From Flavobacteriales bacterium (GTDB lineage Bacteria > Bacteroidota > Bacteroidia > Flavobacteriales > Schleiferiaceae): a stretch of 64,000 nucleotides of DNA. A program made the translations under genes and the position numbers. The stretch is from contig CP051243.1 of assembly GCA_017795025.1 (NCBI GenBank), forward strand, positions 3,186,897 to 3,250,896. The letters run 5' to 3'. The notes beneath the pieces were generated by a model. It searched no databases. It was not told where the DNA came from and was given only the letters and a program-made list of their open reading frames with translations. This document shows, in pieces, positions 1-9,463 of this stretch (its first letter is position 1; the number at the start of each line of letters is the position of its first letter).

Positions 1-1
1 G

Positions 2-391
2 GAACAAACTATTGAAATGGAGGTATTAGCCGAAACTAAGGTTTATGCCGACCGCGATCGAATTAGCATTGTCGTACGAAACCTCATTAGCAATGCCATT
101 AAATTTACGCCCTTTCAAGGGAAAATTCGCATTTGGTGCGAGCCTGATGGGGAGCAAATTCGCTGTAATATTCGCGATAATGGCGTAGGAATGACCGAAA
201 AGCAATTGCTCAAACTTTCCCAAGAACAGGAGTTAGAAAGCACCAATGGCACCTCACAAGAAAAGGGTACAGGCTTAGGTCTAATGTTATGCCGGGATTT
301 CCTTCACCAACATGGCAGTGAGCTACAGGTAAGTAGTGAGCTGGGCTTTGGCAGCACCTTCAGCTTTACCTTACCTGCCTTAGGAACATAG
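2..391 (+). CDS. Sensor histidine kinase, C-terminal ATPase part (5' partial)
   Basis: Only the end of this gene is in the window; the frame is open from the first full codon at base 2 to the stop at 389-391. The visible part is a GHKL/HATPase_c domain that binds ATP in a sensor kinase. Seen: an N-box with the Asn of LISNAIKFTP, a G1 box DNGVGM, and a G2 box GTGLGLML followed by the usual C-terminal strand GSTFSFTLP. The dimerisation/phospho-acceptor His domain and the sensor domain lie upstream of the window, so the signal cannot be told. The next gene runs in the opposite direction and ends 1 bp away, so this is the last gene of its transcript. Confidence 0.9.
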   Translation, partial: EQTIEMEVLAETKVYADRDRISIVVRNLISNAIKFTPFQGKIRIWCEPDGEQIRCNIRDNGVGMTEKQLLKLSQEQELESTNGTSQEKGTGLGLMLCRDFLHQHGSELQVSSELGFGSTFSFTLPALGT

Positions 392-392
392 T

Positions 393-1388
393 TTAGAGGT
401 ACCAATAATCGCGTCCCTTTCGCAGTAATCGAGAGATGAGAAATGCCTCTAGGTCTTTTCGCTCTGCTGGGTTTGGGTACACCCCTATTAATAGTTTTAA
501 ACCTGGACGCGCTTCGATATTGCGGTAATCCTCAATTTTTTGATCATTTATCCCATTGGGATAGCGAGAAGGCTTTAAGTCCATCCAGCGAAAGCGAAGG
601 CCCCATTCATTTAAAAGGGCAGCCGTTATTCTCGCTTTGCGTCCAGACCCCCATAGAATTAATTCTTCAAATGATTCGAGCTCTATAAAACGACGGATCT
701 TAAGTCGAAAAAAGGCTTCTTGTTGGTAGTGCTCGGAATTGCGTGAGGTACGAGCGGGGTGCTCCCGCCAAAGCAGGGTAGTGGCACTCAAGCTTTGTAC
801 ATCAAACTGATGTTGATAGCAGCGAAAACACCAATCGTAATCTTCAGGGTAGGATAGCCCATCAAAGCCCCCAACCTTTAGGAGCTCTTCTCTGCGCATC
901 AGCCAATTGGGAGAAGCAATTGGGCATTCTCGGTAAATTTCTTCCCAGGTATAACCATTTAAATTGGTCTCGTTTAACCAATTCTGATATTTAGCATAAC
1001 CCTTTGAAATTGGGCGATCTGAGAAATATTGTGCTAAACCTGTGACAATGGTTTTCGGCTTAGCGCCTTCCAAAAAGTCGACCATTAAGCGTAGGCGTTC
1101 CTCGGGAAAACGATCATCAGCATCAATGCGTCCAATGTACTTCCCACGTGCTTTTTTTAAACCTAATTGAAGGGCGGGAAGGATGCCTTTTTGGTCATTT
1201 TCGAAAAGTCGGAACCGAGCATCTTCGAACACGAATTCGGAGACAATTTCGGCACCTGCATCGGTCGATTGATCGTTAACCGCGATAAGCTCCCAATCTT
1301 CAAAATCCTGCTCTAAAACCGAAAGGAGGGCTTCGCGCAAAAAGCGCTCGGCTTGAAAAAAAGGCATGATGAGGGAAACTTTCGGCAT
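393..1388 (-). CDS. Family 2 glycosyltransferase
   Basis: A 331-residue GT-A fold glycosyltransferase that should transfer a sugar from a nucleotide-sugar to surface polysaccharide or lipid. Seen from the chosen Met: the N-terminal strand KVSLIMPFF, the nucleotide-binding motif NDQSTD at about 38-43, and the metal-binding DADD at 89-92. An in-frame Met 22 codons upstream (1454) lies inside the neighbouring gene and adds residues not typical of GT2, so the start at 1388 is preferred; it falls 8 bp after the upstream stop. No membrane segment is seen. The last ~70 residues (GSGRKARITAALL onward) look like a small nucleotide-binding extension. Acceptor and donor are unknown. Confidence 0.88.
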   Translation of the reverse strand: MPKVSLIMPFFQAERFLREALLSVLEQDFEDWELIAVNDQSTDAGAEIVSEFVFEDARFRLFENDQKGILPALQLGLKKARGKYIGRIDADDRFPEERLRLMVDFLEGAKPKTIVTGLAQYFSDRPISKGYAKYQNWLNETNLNGYTWEEIYRECPIASPNWLMRREELLKVGGFDGLSYPEDYDWCFRCYQHQFDVQSLSATTLLWREHPARTSRNSEHYQQEAFFRLKIRRFIELESFEELILWGSGRKARITAALLNEWGLRFRWMDLKPSRYPNGINDQKIEDYRNIEARPGLKLLIGVYPNPAERKDLEAFLISRLLRKGRDYWYL

Positions 1389-1396
1389 GAGTGGTT

Positions 1397-1840
1397 TTAT
1401 TCTTCCTCGGCTTCCAAACGCGCTTGAATCATGATGGCAATTTCTCGCCCCCATGCTTCACCCACTTGCATAGATTCTTGGGTAATTATGGGTGTTTTTT
1501 CTTGTAGTTTCTTTCCAATGGGCGATTCATAAAAGGCGATGAGCTGTTTAATGTCATCATGGGTATAATGTCGTGCGTAAATGGGAACAATTTTATCTAC
1601 TAGGGCCTCGGCACTAATCTCTTCTCTTATTCCAGCCCAAAAGGCATCGGGTACATCAGGTAAAATCTTTTTATAGTTTTCAATCATGCGGTCCATCAAT
1701 TGACCAGCCGATCCTACGGAGCCCGACAATTCAATCAACTTTCGGATGTCCTTTTCAAATTGAGCTTCGATTTGGGCATTAGCCTGTAGGGTAAACAAAC
1801 AGAAAAGAATTCCTAGGGCTTTGATTTTGAGATGATTCAT
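1397..1840 (-). CDS. DUF2059 family secreted protein
   Basis: 147 residues with a clear Sec signal peptide (hydrophobic residues ~7-18, cleavage near ANAQ at ~20-23). The C-terminal half has the DUF2059 pattern, YARHYTHDDIKQLIAFYESP, followed by a GKKLQEKTP stretch, so it is probably periplasmic and all-helical. The biochemical role of this family is not known. It sits directly upstream of the glycosyltransferase gene on the same strand, 8 bp apart, and is probably cotranscribed with it. Confidence 0.8.
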   Translation of the reverse strand: MNHLKIKALGILFCLFTLQANAQIEAQFEKDIRKLIELSGSVGSAGQLMDRMIENYKKILPDVPDAFWAGIREEISAEALVDKIVPIYARHYTHDDIKQLIAFYESPIGKKLQEKTPIITQESMQVGEAWGREIAIMIQARLEAEEE

Positions 1841-1984
1841 ATTGATAAATTGAAATTAGGGCAAGTTAACCATGCCTTAGAAGCACGCTTCAGAAAGTCC
1901 TGATCGCTTAAAATAACAGGTTTTATCTAAGAAACAGTGCGTGGCTTTAAAGGTAGTTTGTTTTCTTTTTTCGAAATTCACCTG

Positions 1985-3166
1985 ATGCAACTAATTATTC
2001 GAATTTCCGGCTTCCTCCTCCTTGCGGTATTGCTCAGTACTTGTAGCAGTTCTCATAACCTTTTTAGCAATGGTACGGTGCGCCTGTTGCAGCAAAACGC
2101 TTCACTAAGTGAAGTGCCCATCCATGTGGACAAGGGCCTAATTTTTATTGAGGTTTATATTGGAGGAGAGCCCTATAACTTTTTATTCGATTCCGGTGCG
2201 CCAATGGTAATTTCCTCAGCATTAGCCAAGGAATTAGAACTGCCAAGCCTAAGCAATGCCAATATTAGAGATTCCCAAGGTTCCCGAAAGCGCTTGAATT
2301 ACGTACGGATGCCGGACTTTGTTTTAGGGGACCGAAGCTTTAGCGGATTAAGCGCCATTGCCGCCGATTTGAGTGCTTCGCCAATACTACATTGTATGAA
2401 GCTTGATGGTATTATAGGAGCCAATGCCATGCAGTTTCAATATTGGGACTTTAATATGCGGGATAGCATTTTGAGGGTGAGTAGCGATAAAGAGCACTGG
2501 TCTAATCGCAAAAAATATGTTTTACCCTTTAAAATGAAGAGCAGTCGTACGCCCCTGGTACAATTAAATATTAATGATACTGAAGTTAAGGAGGTTACCT
2601 TCGATACGGGTTCCAGTGGGATCTTTAGTTTACCCAAGCGAATGACCACCGCCTTTTTACCCAAGAATGCTAGTTTTTACAGTCGTGGTTATTTAAGCGC
2701 AGGGCTTTTCGGGAGTGCCCAGGATACCGCTTATGAATACGAAATGCGTTTTGTGTTTCCCGATACGACCTATCGCTTCCCGGTGGAGCAAGAACACAGT
2801 AAGGATGGCAAGTTGCTTGGGATGGGTTTTTTAAGACATTTCCATGTCTATTTAGATTTCCAAAATCAAGAAATATTGTTGGAGCCCCTCCAGGTTGGTC
2901 CAGAGCCAAAGGCTTTTTCTTTAGCTCCTTTTTTACGCGATGATGCCATTATCGTGGGACTTGTAAATTCACTTATGCCACCAGAGTACCAAGATATTGA
3001 AGTGGGCGACACCATAAGTGCCCTTAATGGGAGCCCCGTTCCCTTACCGGCAAGTAAGGAAGACTTTTGCCAAGTCCTGGAGGCGATGAAGGCCGATTGT
3101 GCAGATTTGCTAATTAAAGATAAAGGCTTGGTTCACATCTGCCGAAAGGCCATTCCCGGCCATTAA
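1985..3166 (+). CDS. Pepsin/retropepsin-like aspartyl protease lipoprotein with PDZ domain
   Basis: A 393-residue lipoprotein. The start at 1985 puts a signal peptide with lipobox LSTC (Cys20) at the N-terminus; an upstream in-frame Met at 1937 would bury it. Two aspartyl-protease-type motifs are visible, FLFDSGA at ~67-72 and TFDTGSSG at ~205-212, the two-lobed arrangement of pepsin-like enzymes. The first motif has DSG and the second DTG, so both catalytic Asp are kept. The last ~60 residues (IEVGDTISALNGSPV) resemble a PDZ ligand loop. Proteins of this architecture are common in Bacteroidota; substrates are unknown. The stop overlaps the convergent neighbour's stop by 4 bp. Confidence 0.8.
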   Translation: MQLIIRISGFLLLAVLLSTCSSSHNLFSNGTVRLLQQNASLSEVPIHVDKGLIFIEVYIGGEPYNFLFDSGAPMVISSALAKELELPSLSNANIRDSQGSRKRLNYVRMPDFVLGDRSFSGLSAIAADLSASPILHCMKLDGIIGANAMQFQYWDFNMRDSILRVSSDKEHWSNRKKYVLPFKMKSSRTPLVQLNINDTEVKEVTFDTGSSGIFSLPKRMTTAFLPKNASFYSRGYLSAGLFGSAQDTAYEYEMRFVFPDTTYRFPVEQEHSKDGKLLGMGFLRHFHVYLDFQNQEILLEPLQVGPEPKAFSLAPFLRDDAIIVGLVNSLMPPEYQDIEVGDTISALNGSPVPLPASKEDFCQVLEAMKADCADLLIKDKGLVHICRKAIPGH

Positions 3167-5181
3167 GGAAATTGAGCGCGATAAGCTTCTATAGAATTAA
3201 AGGGTAATTGACAGGCGCCTTGCTGACAAGGGAATATTTGGGTTTCGCCACTTTTCCATCGGCCCGCAAAAGGAGCTAATTCGGAAGGTTCATTGCTGTA
3301 AAAAACCAGTTCCAATGGGTGCAGGCGGCTTTGCAAGTCACGAGCATAGGGACCAGCCAGTTCACCAATAACACTTACTTCAAGAAAGGGATGGGCGATA
3401 TATAGGCCCAAGCGCGACCAATTACCAAAACTCTCTCCGTAATCCAGGACCTGTTTTTTCAGGTGTCCAAAGTTCTGTTGGGCTTGTTCTAGCCAGGCGC
3501 TCTTTCCCAAAATAAGGCCTAATTTAAAGAGGTTGTGAGCCATAACAGAATTGGCGCAGGGAATGACATTGTCTTGCGTTTCCATTCCTTTACTGATGAG
3601 TTGCTCGCCTGCTAAAGGGCGGGTGTAAAAGAGTCCGCTCTCTCGATCTTCAAAATTATTAAGCACGCTTTCGGTCCACTTTTTGGCTTGATTTAAGTAT
3701 CGGGCGTCGCCACAAACCTGCCATAATTGAAGATAGGCCTCAATGCAGAAGCCATAGTCTTCTAAAAGACCTTCTATATGTGCTTCTCCCTCTTGCCAGG
3801 CATGAAATAGGGATTGGTCCGACCGCTTCATATTATCATCGATCCAAGCTGCGGTTTGCTTAGCCTTCTTGAGGTAAACTTCAGTACCAAGGGCCTTGTA
3901 GGCTTCGCAGGCAGCAGTAATCATCAAGGCATTCCAGCTGCATAAGGCTTTATGGTCTAAGCCCGGTTTGGGCCGCTGATTGCGAGCATCCAGCAATAGG
4001 CTTTGCCAGTTCTCCCGCTTTTCGAGAAATTTAGTTTGGGAGATATTGAACCGACGGCCAATCTCCTCATCAGTGTCCTGGCGAAGTAAAATGTAGTTTC
4101 CCTTTTCCCAATATCCCGATTCATTCACATTGTAATAGGCTGCAAATAGGGCCCAATCGGCCGTAGGAATCAGCTTTTGCAATTCTTCTGCTTTCCAAAC
4201 ATAGTACTTGCCTTCCTCTCCCTCACTATCTGCGTCGAGGGCCGAGAACCAAGCTCCCGAATCGTCATGCATTTCCCGGTTTAAAAAACGCCAGGTGTTT
4301 TCAACGATTTCCGCATAAAGAGGGTCTTTAAAATGACGATAGGCCTTACTGTACACGCTAAGGAGTTGGGCATTGTCGTACAGCATTTTTTCGAAGTGCG
4401 GGACCTTCCAAATGGCGTCAACCGAGTACCGCGCAAAACCACCACCTATTTGATCATAAATCCCCCCGAAGGCCATTTTCGTTAAACTACGCTGAACGTG
4501 TTCTAGCGCTGTTTCATTACGGTGCACAATCCCAAATTCAAGGAGGTAATCCAAATTAACCGGCATGGGAAATTTAGGTGCCCGATTGCTGCCGCCCTGT
4601 TCGAAATCAAAGTTTCGCTGCCATTTGGCAAATTGAGCTTCCAAGTCTTCGGCTGCTATTTTTAGGGGACTGCGCTCTAAGGGAACCAACATACTTTGCT
4701 GTATACCTTCACTAAGGTGATGGCCATAATCCATCATCCGCTGTCGGTCATTTTGATACATTTCGGCTAACTGTTCCAGTACTTGTATCCACTTATCCAA
4801 GGGGACATAGGTTCCTCCCCAAACAGGTTTACCATCCGGTAAACAAACCACATTTAAAGGCCAGCCTCCTTGGCCATTCATAAGGTGTAGGGCACGCATG
4901 TAAATTTCATCGATATCCGGACGCTCTTCGCGATCCACTTTAATGGCGATAAAATCACGATTCATTACCTCGGCTGCAGCCTCCAATTCAAATACCTCCC
5001 GCTCCATAACATGGCACCAATGGCAAGCACTATAGCCAATGCTCACAATTAACAGGCGATCAAGCTTTTGCGCCTCCTTGAGGAGTGCTTCCGACCACCA
5101 CTGCCAATGCACCGGGTTTTGAGCATGCTGCTGCAGATAAGGACTTTTAGATTCTTTTAAATTATTGCGGTAGATGTTCAT
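3163..5181 (-). CDS. YyaL-type thioredoxin domain-containing protein (DUF255)
   Basis: 672 residues, the usual length of the YyaL/SSP411 (spermatogenesis-associated protein 20) family. The N-terminus has the family signature SPYLQQHAQNPVHW at ~13-26 and a thioredoxin-like CHWC at 53-56. The rest is an (alpha/alpha) barrel related to N-acylglucosamine 2-epimerases and cellobiose epimerases (GGIYDQIGGGFARY, WKVPHFEKMLYDNAQL). No signal peptide is seen, so it is cytoplasmic. Its true reaction is not established; a redox or sugar-related function has been proposed for the family. It is a single gene, convergent with the aspartyl protease gene and sharing 4 bp of stop codon with it. Confidence 0.9.
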   Translation of the reverse strand: MNIYRNNLKESKSPYLQQHAQNPVHWQWWSEALLKEAQKLDRLLIVSIGYSACHWCHVMEREVFELEAAAEVMNRDFIAIKVDREERPDIDEIYMRALHLMNGQGGWPLNVVCLPDGKPVWGGTYVPLDKWIQVLEQLAEMYQNDRQRMMDYGHHLSEGIQQSMLVPLERSPLKIAAEDLEAQFAKWQRNFDFEQGGSNRAPKFPMPVNLDYLLEFGIVHRNETALEHVQRSLTKMAFGGIYDQIGGGFARYSVDAIWKVPHFEKMLYDNAQLLSVYSKAYRHFKDPLYAEIVENTWRFLNREMHDDSGAWFSALDADSEGEEGKYYVWKAEELQKLIPTADWALFAAYYNVNESGYWEKGNYILLRQDTDEEIGRRFNISQTKFLEKRENWQSLLLDARNQRPKPGLDHKALCSWNALMITAACEAYKALGTEVYLKKAKQTAAWIDDNMKRSDQSLFHAWQEGEAHIEGLLEDYGFCIEAYLQLWQVCGDARYLNQAKKWTESVLNNFEDRESGLFYTRPLAGEQLISKGMETQDNVIPCANSVMAHNLFKLGLILGKSAWLEQAQQNFGHLKKQVLDYGESFGNWSRLGLYIAHPFLEVSVIGELAGPYARDLQSRLHPLELVFYSNEPSELAPFAGRWKSGETQIFPCQQGACQLPFNSIEAYRAQFP

Positions 5182-5308
5182 GGAGGGTGCTATTTTCGCG
5201 CTCGTAATCTAGGACAATGTTAAGGCTTAATGGTTCATGTCCATCCTTAACTTGGAGATAACATTAGAATTCAAAATTTGCAAAACACCCCACGCACGGC
5301 TTAGTCCT

Positions 5309-6847
5309 ATGGATATATATCTCATACTCGTAATTGCCCTTCTCATTTTAGCGGTTGGAGACCTTGTAGTAGGGGTGAGTAATGATGCGGTAAATTTCCT
5401 TACCAGTGCCATTGGCTCGAAGGTGGCCTCGCAAAGAACCATTTTAATCATTGCTGCTGCAGGTGTATTTGCCGGTGCTGCTTTTTCTAGCGGAATGATG
5501 GAGGTAGCGCGAAAGGGTATCTTTAATCCATCCTTCTTTAGCTACGCCGATGTGATGATCATCTTTATGGCGGTGATGATTACTGATATCATTTTGTTAG
5601 ATGCCTTTAACAGCTTTGGAATGCCAACCAGCACCACTGTATCTATTGTATTCGAATTACTGGGGGCTAGTGTGATGGTAGGTTGGCTGATGCTCCGTAA
5701 GGGTGATCATACAGAATTAGAACTTTGGGATTTAATCAATACCAGTAAGGCCAGTCAGATTATAGCGGGAATCTTTATTTCCATTGGGGTGGCTTTTAGT
5801 GTAGGCGCCTTGTCTCAGTGGATTTCACGTTTATGGTTTACTTTTAATATCCGACGAGGAGTTAAGAAGTACGGCGCTCTATTTGCCTCAATCTGTATGA
5901 CAATCATCATCTACTTTTTGGTGATTAAAGGCATTAAAGGGGCCAACTTTGGGAAGGAAGTGAGCAGCTTGTTCTTGAGCAACGTTTGGCCTATCCTAGG
6001 AGGCACCTTTGTTTTTAGCTTCTTAATCTTGTTTGCCCTGCAGCGGATGGCGGCTATAAACCCTCTTAAAATTGTAGTACTTGCCGGAACTTTTGCCTTG
6101 GCCATGGCTTTCGCTGGAAACGACCTAGTGAACTTTATAGGAGTGCCTATTACAGGTTATCAGTCTTATTTCTTGTGGCAAGATTCGGGCTTGGCGGCGG
6201 AAGCCTTTAGCATGAAGGCTTTGGCTCAGGCGGTGCAAACCCCTAAAGAACTGCTATTCATTGCGGGGGGGATTATGGTTTTAACCCTATGGTTTTCGGC
6301 CAAAGCGAAAAGGGTAACCGATACCTCGGTGAAGTTAGGCTCTCAAGGAGCGGTAGATGAGCGCTTTAAGCCCAATTTAATTTCCAGTGGAATTATTTCG
6401 GTAGCTAATGGTTTTGCAAACTTTTTTACCGCGGTAGTGCCAAATAAAACCCTTGCTCATATCGATGCTCGGTTTAAACTCGAGGAGGTTACCGAAAGCG
6501 ATAAACCGGCATTTGATTTACTTCGTGCCGCTGTAAACCTAGTAATTGCCAGTATCCTTATCGCCTTTGCTTCCAGTTTAAAGTTACCGCTTTCTACCAC
6601 CTATGTTTCCTTTATGGTAGCCATGGGAGCAAGTTTGGCCGACCGAGCATGGGGAGCCGGCAGTGCGCCTTATCGCGTAGCGGGGGTGGTAAATGTAATT
6701 GGTGGCTGGTTTTTAACCGCCATTGCCGCTTTCAGTGCGGCAGCTCTAATCGCCCTCATTATTAGCTTTGGAGGAAACTGGGTGGCTGTAGCTCTCTTCG
6801 TAGTAGCCTTGGGGGCCTTAATTCACAGTAATCGTCGCAAAAAATAA
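5309..6847 (+). CDS. Inorganic phosphate transporter, PiT family
   Basis: 512 residues, an integral inner-membrane protein with about 10-12 hydrophobic segments. The duplicated PiT signature is visible: a GVSNDAVNFLTSAIGS-like motif near residues 20-36 and AGNDLVNFIGVP in the second half. It should cotransport phosphate with a cation. The start at 5309 begins directly with the first membrane segment (MDIYLILV); an in-frame Met at 5237 adds 24 polar residues and is unlikely. It is longer than E. coli PitA by a central loop, as is usual in Bacteroidota homologues. A hairpin immediately downstream may end transcription. Confidence 0.92.
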   Translation: MDIYLILVIALLILAVGDLVVGVSNDAVNFLTSAIGSKVASQRTILIIAAAGVFAGAAFSSGMMEVARKGIFNPSFFSYADVMIIFMAVMITDIILLDAFNSFGMPTSTTVSIVFELLGASVMVGWLMLRKGDHTELELWDLINTSKASQIIAGIFISIGVAFSVGALSQWISRLWFTFNIRRGVKKYGALFASICMTIIIYFLVIKGIKGANFGKEVSSLFLSNVWPILGGTFVFSFLILFALQRMAAINPLKIVVLAGTFALAMAFAGNDLVNFIGVPITGYQSYFLWQDSGLAAEAFSMKALAQAVQTPKELLFIAGGIMVLTLWFSAKAKRVTDTSVKLGSQGAVDERFKPNLISSGIISVANGFANFFTAVVPNKTLAHIDARFKLEEVTESDKPAFDLLRAAVNLVIASILIAFASSLKLPLSTTYVSFMVAMGASLADRAWGAGSAPYRVAGVVNVIGGWFLTAIAAFSAAALIALIISFGGNWVAVALFVVALGALIHSNRRKK

Positions 6848-6874
6848 AAGCCGCAGGACGAATCCCACGGCTTT
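6847..6874. terminator. Bidirectional hairpin terminator between convergent genes
   Basis: The arms AAAGCCG (6847-6853) and CGGCTTT (6868-6874) form a 7-bp stem with a 14-nt loop between the ends of two convergent genes. U-rich ends on both strands suit a bidirectional terminator, although the T-run is short. Confidence 0.55.
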
Positions 6875-6902
6875 ACTAATTTCTATTCTTGAAGGTGAAA
6901 AA

Positions 6903-8291
6903 TTATCCCTTCAAATTGGCAAAGTGCTTAAAGAAAAGAGGAATGGTTTCAATTCCTTTATAGTAGTTGAATAGCCCGTAATGCTCATTTGGTGAGTGAA
7001 TAGCATCACTATCTAAGCCAAAGCCCATTAAGATACTTTTTAAACCCAACTCCTGCTCAAACAGCGCTACAATCGGAATACTCCCGCCACTTCGAACCGG
7101 TACCGGAGTTTTGCCAAAACTTTCTTCCATAGCCTTGCTTGCCGCTTGGTAACCAGGGTCATCAGTAGGAGAAACATAAGGCAATCCGCCGTGGTGTGGG
7201 GTAACTTCCACTTTTACCGAGGGTGGGGCAATTTTAGTAAAGTGCTCGGTAAAGAGAGCGGTAATTTTATCGGGATCCTGATGGGGTACTAAGCGCATGG
7301 ATATTTTCGCTTTTGCCCAAGAGGGAATCACCGTTTTAGCCCCTTCGCCTTGATAGCCACCCCAAATGCCATTTACATCAAGGGTAGGGCGAATGGAAGC
7401 ACGTTCGGGGGTGCTATAGCCAAGTTCGCCATGAACATCGCTAAGGTCGAGGGCTTTCTTATAATTTTCCAAGCTAAAGGGGGCTTCGGCCATAGCTTTT
7501 CTTTCCTCTTCCGATAGCTCCTGCACATCTTCATAAAAACCTGGGATGGTAATATGCTTATTGTCGTCCTGTAAGCTGGCAATCATATTACTAAGCACAT
7601 TGATGGGATTTGCTACTGCTCCTCCGTATAAACCGGAGTGTAAATCTCGGTTCGGGCCAGTAACTTTTACCTCCACGTAGCTTAATCCGCGAAGACCGGT
7701 GGTAATACTTGGACTGTCATTGGCAATCATTCCAGTATCGGAAATAAGGATGACATCGGCCGCAAGCTTTTCTTTGTTGCGTTTAACAAACCAACCTAGG
7801 TTTTCGGAACCTACTTCTTCTTCGCCTTCAATCATGAATTTGATATTACAGGCCAGGGTTTGGGTTTGCATCATCACCTCAAGGGCTTTAACATGCATAA
7901 ACATCTGCCCCTTATCATCACAAGCCCCCCGTGCGAAAATGGCGCCATCAGGGTGAATATCGGTTTTGCGAATAACCGGTTCAAAAGGCTCAGTAGTCCA
8001 TAAGTCCATAGGGTCCGGCGGTTGAACATCGTAGTGGCCGTAAACTAGTACTGTGGGTAAATTAGGATCTAATATGCGGTCTCCGTAAACGATTGGGTAG
8101 CCTGGAGTTTCGCATATTTCAACGTTCTCGGCTCCGGCCTTCTTTAAGCTATTGGCAACCGCTTCGGCTGTTTTTAAAACATCATTTTTATAAGCACTAT
8201 CGGCCGAGATACTGGGAATGCGCAGTAAATCGAAGAGTTCTTCTACAAATCGATCTTTATTTTGATCGATATAGTTCTTTTGAGAGGACAT
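6903..8291 (-). CDS. M20 family dipeptidase/peptidase
   Basis: 462 residues of the M20 (ArgE/DapE/ACY1/CPG2) metallopeptidase family, dipeptidase branch. Ligands of the dinuclear zinc site are visible: GHYDVQPP (His86), GACDDKG (~123-127), EGEEEVGS with the catalytic Glu pair ~157-158, and a late His in GLDSDAIHSPNEHYG. The lid/dimer domain lies between ~195 and ~340 and carries DLHSGLYGG. No signal peptide, so it is cytoplasmic; it likely hydrolyses dipeptides taken up from protein degradation. It is transcribed alone, convergent with the phosphate transporter. Confidence 0.92.
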   Translation of the reverse strand: MSSQKNYIDQNKDRFVEELFDLLRIPSISADSAYKNDVLKTAEAVANSLKKAGAENVEICETPGYPIVYGDRILDPNLPTVLVYGHYDVQPPDPMDLWTTEPFEPVIRKTDIHPDGAIFARGACDDKGQMFMHVKALEVMMQTQTLACNIKFMIEGEEEVGSENLGWFVKRNKEKLAADVILISDTGMIANDSPSITTGLRGLSYVEVKVTGPNRDLHSGLYGGAVANPINVLSNMIASLQDDNKHITIPGFYEDVQELSEEERKAMAEAPFSLENYKKALDLSDVHGELGYSTPERASIRPTLDVNGIWGGYQGEGAKTVIPSWAKAKISMRLVPHQDPDKITALFTEHFTKIAPPSVKVEVTPHHGGLPYVSPTDDPGYQAASKAMEESFGKTPVPVRSGGSIPIVALFEQELGLKSILMGFGLDSDAIHSPNEHYGLFNYYKGIETIPLFFKHFANLKG

Positions 8292-8401
8292 AAAATTCGG
8301 ATTTCCTGTAAAGGTAAGGTGGTTGATTGAGAATTGCGAGTATTGCTAGGAAGGATAAAGCTAGTGTTTTAAATTGCCTTGATTTCGAGCATTTTATTGA
8401 T

Positions 8402-9463
8402 ATGATATCAAATAACCCTAGGTGCTTTCTACTTGTCTTAATAGGCCTTATGCTGTTTGGGTCTTGCCAACCCGAGGCCGTCTCAGACGACTGTTCGGTC
8501 GTACCGGGTTTGTATAATATGGCTTCCTTTCCAATTGGAGTTGCGGTCGATTTAGTGGAGCTTGAAAATAATCAGGCCTATGAGGCTTTACTCGATCAGC
8601 AGTTTAATCAGCTTACACCCGAAAACATTTTTAAGGCCGATGCGCTTCATCCCGGCCAAAACCAGTTTAACTTTTTGGTGGCCGATCGATTGGTGGCCTA
8701 TGCAGAACAAGAGAACAAAAGCTTGCATGGCCATACCTTAATCTGGCATCAACAATTACCCCAATGGATGGAGGGTTTTTCGGGCACAAGGTCGGAGTGG
8801 GAAGCGATGTTTAAGGATCATATCCAAACCATTTGCAGCCATTTCAAGGGTAAAGTGCGCGCTTGGGATGTAGTAAATGAAGTGTTTAATGAAGATGGTA
8901 GCTTGCGTCAGAATATTTGGTTAGAACACCTCGGCCCGAGCTATATCGAAAAGGCCTTTCGGTATGCCCATGCCGCTGACCCTGAGGCTTTACTATTTAT
9001 CAATGATTATAATCTAGCCCTAAGTTCAAAGAAACAAGAAGCCTTCTATAAGCTTGTGGATGATTTACGGAAGCGGGGAGTGCCTATCCATGGTATTGGC
9101 CTGCAAATGCACATCTCCATTGCTTTTCCAAGTGATGATGCCTTAGGAAGCTGTATAGAGGAGCTAGCGAAATTAGGATTAGCCATTCATTTATCAGAAG
9201 TGGATATATCAATAAACCCTTATAATCGAAACATCACTTACAATACGGATTTAGCGAACCGACAAGCCCGCAAATTAGCCTACCTGCTGCAGGCCTATCA
9301 GAGGCTTCCAGAAGCCCAACAATATGGAATTACTTTTTGGGGATTAAGTGATTTGGAGAGTTGGATACCAAGTTATTTTGGGCGGAATGACGCGCCCTTA
9401 CTTTTTGATCGGGACTACCAGGTGAAACCCGTTTATTGTCAATTTAAAAAGCTTTTACCATGA
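8402..9463 (+). CDS. Endo-1,4-beta-xylanase, glycoside hydrolase family 10, lipoprotein
   Basis: 353 residues from the chosen start, which gives a lipoprotein signal peptide ending LMLFGSC (Cys22). An in-frame start at 8327 would place a polar leader ahead of it. The GH10 barrel covers the remainder: substrate-binding HGHTLIWHQQLPQW at ~109-122, the acid/base Glu in WDVVNEVF (Glu160), and the nucleophile Glu in HLSEVDIS (Glu266). It should cleave beta-1,4-xylan backbones, with retention of configuration, at the cell surface or in the periplasm. No carbohydrate-binding module or PUL-type susC/susD pair is next to it, so it stands apart from a classical utilisation locus. It overlaps the next gene by ATGA. 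Confidence 0.92.
   Translation: MISNNPRCFLLVLIGLMLFGSCQPEAVSDDCSVVPGLYNMASFPIGVAVDLVELENNQAYEALLDQQFNQLTPENIFKADALHPGQNQFNFLVADRLVAYAEQENKSLHGHTLIWHQQLPQWMEGFSGTRSEWEAMFKDHIQTICSHFKGKVRAWDVVNEVFNEDGSLRQNIWLEHLGPSYIEKAFRYAHAADPEALLFINDYNLALSSKKQEAFYKLVDDLRKRGVPIHGIGLQMHISIAFPSDDALGSCIEELAKLGLAIHLSEVDISINPYNRNITYNTDLANRQARKLAYLLQAYQRLPEAQQYGITFWGLSDLESWIPSYFGRNDAPLLFDRDYQVKPVYCQFKKLLP

Noticed and set aside
2-391. Truncated histidine kinase as a pseudogene
   Set aside because: The start is missing only because the window begins inside the gene; the visible part is intact.
1937-1984. Upstream start for the aspartyl protease lipoprotein
   Set aside because: It would put 16 residues ahead of a perfect lipoprotein signal peptide.
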